18,486 nucleotides of DNA from Cymbomonas tetramitiformis (Eukaryota > Chlorophyta > Pyramimonadophyceae > Pyramimonadales > Pyramimonadaceae), in contig LGRX02012821.1 of assembly GCA_001247695.2 (NCBI GenBank), forward strand, positions 1-18,486, read 5' to 3'. The notes under the pieces were generated by a model. That model was not told where the DNA came from. It did not search any database and worked only from the letters and a program-made list of their open reading frames with translations. Made by a program: the position numbers and the translations under genes. Position 1 is the first letter of the stretch. The number at the start of each line of letters is the position of its first letter. This document shows, one piece after another, positions 15,439 through 18,486 of this stretch.

Positions 15439-18400
15439 TCACATAACAGCTTCCATCACATATGAATTGCTCTGAACCTGCGGCAGCTGCTGGGGGCTTG
15501 CAATCCCTTGCTTGTCACTGGCCGCTCCCTGGTCTAAATCTGCTACCTCCGCATGTGGCGCCACTACATAATGGCCAGGCACCAGTATGCACAGCGCAAA
15601 TGGATGTTCGCAATATCCTCCAGAAGCGAGCCGCAAACCTACTCGGGCAACGCTCCCTGCAGCAAACACTTTTGCAGCCTTGCGCCCCCCCCCTGGCGTG
15701 CTCGATGACAACGCGCACTCGCCCGCAGCATCCATACAGTGCACTACCAGAGTCAAGGACAGGTCCGTTGGTGTCCGGTTTGTGACACGCACAATCAATG
15801 GTCGAAGCTCTCCTACCCGAACCACCGTCGACCCCTCTTCATCTCGATTACTGTCCGATGCCGTCTGTCCAACATCCAGGGTGACCGAAGGCCCAAGCAG
15901 CACGTGCCTCACTTCAGGCATAAGCCAGCCCTGCAGCGCACGCCGCAGGTCCACCTCGCCTTCGCCCTCGTCCCCGCCGCCAGCGCTCCACCGGAGGCGC
16001 ACATGCTGCTGCAGTGCGCCGGCCGCAGCATCCCGCAGCTCCAGCTCCTCCTTGGACCGGGGGGCGCTTTTAGCCCGGTGCTCTTCTTCGCGCAGCGCCA
16101 GCGCCAGCACGGCGGCCACACACACTCCCCTCGGCACCCCTACCACCATGCCCCGCGCCCCCGCTGACTGCACTTCGCACGCCGCCACCTCCCTGAATGC
16201 CCCGCCGCTGAGCAATGCCCCCGCCCCCACCGCCGGCTTCCCCACGTGCAGCAACGTGTACCCTCGGCATGCCACAAGCTCAGCTGCTTGCGCTGCGCTC
16301 ACCTCTCCCCCAACTCTGCCCGACCCATCAGACTCTCCAGCGAGATCTGACTTCAGGGTTTCGCCACATGCGTCACGGCCTTCTGCCGGCCTCTTGTTCT
16401 CAGTGCTCGAGGTGGCTGTGTTCCCCATCTCTGCTGCCCGCCCGCTCTCCCCACTTGGGGTGCGCGCTGGTTCTCCCTGGTCTCCCTGGTCTCCCTGGTC
16501 TCCCTGCATCTGCGTTCTCTGACGAGCCCCATCCCCGGCCCCGCCTACACTCTGCCCAGCCCACGTCCCGCCTGCCAAGTCTGCCATCACCCTCTCACCG
16601 CCCCGCTCTGATGCACCCCTTGCTGCTTCCGCGCAGTCCATCCCCTGAGGCCCCAGCTCCGCCGCCACCATTGCCTCTAGCTCGCTCCCCCATCTCGCCT
16701 CCACCACCGCAGTATACCCAGCGGCCCGCAGGAGCCTTGCGGCGCTGGCGGTGCAGCAGCGCGAATAGCACTCCTCTCCGGCGCATGCGACAACGAGCCA
16801 GCGTCTGCGGTCCGGAAACCGAATCGATGCCAGGCGCTGGAACCCTGGGAAGAGGCGAGGAGGGCCTTCGGCGTGGGGCTCGGCCACATCATCGCCCGCA
16901 CGGGCACCCCCGGATGACAGCACCACTGGTAGATGTACTATCCGTTCCCTGCACCCCAAAACCTCGACCCAGACCCGCATGGTGAAATCGCTGCGGTTCA
17001 ACACTTCCAGCTGGAGGAAGCAGTCCTCCCTCTTCTCCTCGTCCTCGGTCCCCCGTAAGCCGCGTGTGCTGGCGGCCTGAGCGGCAGCCGGGCCTACCAG
17101 CGCGGCGCGGGTCACCTCAAGCCCCGGAACGCACTGCACCTCGAGAGGCACGGTCAGAACCCGCTCATACTCCGGGAGCTCCGATGCCCCCTCGCCGCCC
17201 ATGGGCTCCGCATCGCCCGGGACAGTGGCGCTGCGACGCCTGGGCTTGGCTTGCGCCGCCCCGCCCTCGTCGAGCTGACGCTCCCCTGCGCTCGCCGCCG
17301 AGGCAAGCTTACCTGGGGGTAAGGGGGTGCGCCCCATATACCCCACGGAGAGCTCGTAGCGCATTAGCCCTGGCGGAGCCGTCATCCAAACGTCCACCGT
17401 GAGCGTGCATCGCCCACCCACAGGCAATGGCAGCGCGCCCGCCAGCCCTTGCCCCCGAAGCACAACCGAGGCCAAATCCCCAACCGCGGAGACACCCCCC
17501 AGCTCGCCTCCAGTACCCCCCTTCTTCTTCTTCGGCTTGACAGGGGTGAGAGTGACAAACGCCCGCGCTACGGGAGTGGCACCGGTATTGGAGAGGCACA
17601 CCGGGACCGACGCGCGCTGGCCCTCGAGCATGACTCGCGCCGCGCGCCGCACCGGGGGCGCCTCGACTTGCACTAGCAGCGGCATGCATCCCACGACAGG
17701 CACCACTGCCCCTGCGGTGCCCCCGTCCCCGCTCGCCATGCAGGCCCCTGCAGAGCCAGGCCAAGCCCCAGGTTCCAGAGGGGGGTGCTGCCAGGTCTGC
17801 TCCCACGAGGCCCCCATGCAGGTGACATGGCATCCCCGCAGCTTGATCGTGCCCGGGATCAACGGCCGCCCGGAGAGCACCACCACTGAGGGCGCCGAGG
17901 TTGGGTCATGCGGGGGAAGGAGAAGCTCCACCGGTCGGGTTTCGAAGTCCGCCCCTTCCGTACTCAAAACGAGTGCCTCCACGTGGAGCGGCTCGCACGT
18001 CGGGTTGGTCAGCTCCACCTCAACCTGTGCCAGCTCACCGGCCACCCACAGCGTCGCCGCCCCCCCTGCGCCTGCCTTCGGGGCCTGTCGGTCGTTGATC
18101 GGGCTGTAGATGAAGGGGTTGTGTACCTTGCCTCGCCCCTGCGCGCTACCCGTCCCTGCGGCGTGCACCTTGCGCACCTGCAGCGCGGCGGGGGGTGGGC
18201 ACATGGCCCGCAGCCGCAGGCCCTGCACGAGACCCTCGGTAAAACGGGCACCTGGCCCGAGCTGGTGCGCCGCAGCTCGCGCGAGAGCCAGAAGGCTGGC
18301 GCGTGCCTCCTCTGATAGAAATGGCGAGTGCTCCCGGAGGAGTTGCGCCGCCAGTGCCCACATCTCATGCGGCTTTGCTGCCGCGGCCGCCACCAGCGCT

Positions 18401-18486
18401 GTCTCCACCAGCACTGCTCGATGCAGCCGCCGCCATTGTGAAATGCTCGGCACCCTGGCGATCTGGGTCTCCCTGCCCCCATCCAT
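15439..18486 (-). CDS. TRAPPC9: TRAPPC9/Trs120-like TRAPPII complex subunit, C-terminal part
   Basis: TRAPPII is a Golgi and endosomal tethering complex with exchange-factor activity for Rab11/Ypt31-type GTPases; Trs120/TRAPPC9 is one of its two specific large subunits. The visible 1015 residues include a helical segment (1-100) and the family signature NPFIYSPI (123-130). A beta-sandwich follows: LWVAGELAQVEVELTNPTCEPLHVEALVLS, then a PP...LSG.PLIPGTI.LRGC run (to ~226). A late Ig-like region lies at ~880-985 (VRVTNRTPTDLSLTLVV). A disordered insert (~600-735) includes GDQ repeats. The stop is at 15439-15441. The frame runs to the window edge; the ATG in the last three bases is probably internal, as the conserved N-terminal half is absent. 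One exon spans the 3 kb, and GC and Ala/Gly/Pro content are high compared with the neighbouring transposons. Confidence 0.88.
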   Translation of the reverse strand: MDGGRETQIARVPSISQWRRLHRAVLVETALVAAAAAKPHEMWALAAQLLREHSPFLSEEARASLLALARAAAHQLGPGARFTEGLVQGLRLRAMCPPPAALQVRKVHAAGTGSAQGRGKVHNPFIYSPINDRQAPKAGAGGAATLWVAGELAQVEVELTNPTCEPLHVEALVLSTEGADFETRPVELLLPPHDPTSAPSVVVLSGRPLIPGTIKLRGCHVTCMGASWEQTWQHPPLEPGAWPGSAGACMASGDGGTAGAVVPVVGCMPLLVQVEAPPVRRAARVMLEGQRASVPVCLSNTGATPVARAFVTLTPVKPKKKKGGTGGELGGVSAVGDLASVVLRGQGLAGALPLPVGGRCTLTVDVWMTAPPGLMRYELSVGYMGRTPLPPGKLASAASAGERQLDEGGAAQAKPRRRSATVPGDAEPMGGEGASELPEYERVLTVPLEVQCVPGLEVTRAALVGPAAAQAASTRGLRGTEDEEKREDCFLQLEVLNRSDFTMRVWVEVLGCRERIVHLPVVLSSGGARAGDDVAEPHAEGPPRLFPGFQRLASIRFPDRRRWLVVACAGEECYSRCCTASAARLLRAAGYTAVVEARWGSELEAMVAAELGPQGMDCAEAARGASERGGERVMADLAGGTWAGQSVGGAGDGARQRTQMQGDQGDQGDQGEPARTPSGESGRAAEMGNTATSSTENKRPAEGRDACGETLKSDLAGESDGSGRVGGEVSAAQAAELVACRGYTLLHVGKPAVGAGALLSGGAFREVAACEVQSAGARGMVVGVPRGVCVAAVLALALREEEHRAKSAPRSKEELELRDAAAGALQQHVRLRWSAGGGDEGEGEVDLRRALQGWLMPEVRHVLLGPSVTLDVGQTASDSNRDEEGSTVVRVGELRPLIVRVTNRTPTDLSLTLVVHCMDAAGECALSSSTPGGGRKAAKVFAAGSVARVGLRLASGGYCEHPFALCILVPGHYVVAPHAEVADLDQGAASDKQGIASPQQLPQVQSNSYVMEAVM
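16472..16507. repeat. 9-bp coding minisatellite (TCTCCCTGG) x4 in TRAPPC9-like gene
   Basis: Three perfect copies and a fourth with one change encode the GDQ GDQ GDQ GEP run on the minus strand, inside the predicted disordered insert of the TRAPPC9-like protein. Confidence 0.9.

Noticed and set aside
15587..16985. Long + strand ORFs (up to 311 codons) opposite the TRAPPC9-like gene
   Set aside because: Pro/Ser/Arg-rich products are the usual antisense shadow of GC-rich coding sequence; the minus strand has the conserved protein.

Overview
The window reads as nuclear DNA of a eukaryote, most likely a unicellular alga or other protist. Three things point that way: a TRAPPII vesicle-tethering subunit, a transposase gene interrupted by GT-AG introns whose phases match at every junction, and an LTR-type (Ty1/copia) retroelement. 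There are no bacterial operons or ribosome-binding sites. I cannot name the species. The host gene at the right end is strongly GC-rich and intronless over 3 kb, while the rest is AT-richer and full of repeats, so most of the window is a transposon graveyard beside one conserved host gene.

Layout from left to right. (1) 1-2040, + strand: a transposase-like ORF of a DFSEN / DGCAGQ / GEQDGAG type, apparently lacking its N-terminus, preceded by a 26-bp near-perfect palindrome. (2) 2061-2905: a 9-bp minisatellite, then about 4.4 copies of a ~174-bp tandem repeat. (3) 3047-8438, - strand: a Ty1/copia-like element read gag, CCHC knuckle, a spacer with two hydrophobic segments, protease, and D,D35E integrase. 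The reading frame changes about five times, and no reverse transcriptase or RNase H is present before the repeat array begins. (4) 8439-9790: copia leader or flank, a small acidic + strand ORF behind a TATA-like box, and a 110-bp (2 x 55 bp) tandem array. (5) 9790-13218, - strand: a seven-exon gene, in frame for 682 codons, that resembles a Mutator-like (MULE) transposase. Introns 4 and 6 are oversized and each contains a segment bounded by inverted repeats. (6) 13797-14355: a 135-bp tandem array rich in CGATCG. (7) 14356-15438: no recognisable gene. (8) 15439-18486, - strand: the C-terminal ~1015 residues of a TRAPPC9/Trs120-like protein, running off the right edge.

The genes do not form a pathway. 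The structural theme is three unrelated mobile-element coding blocks, each bordered by its own tandem array, next to a single-exon host housekeeping gene. The best candidates for something not described before are the MULE-like gene with two apparent nested non-autonomous elements in its introns, the membrane-segment spacer between gag and protease in the copia-like element, and the array-at-every-junction arrangement. All family names come from motif reading, without database searches.
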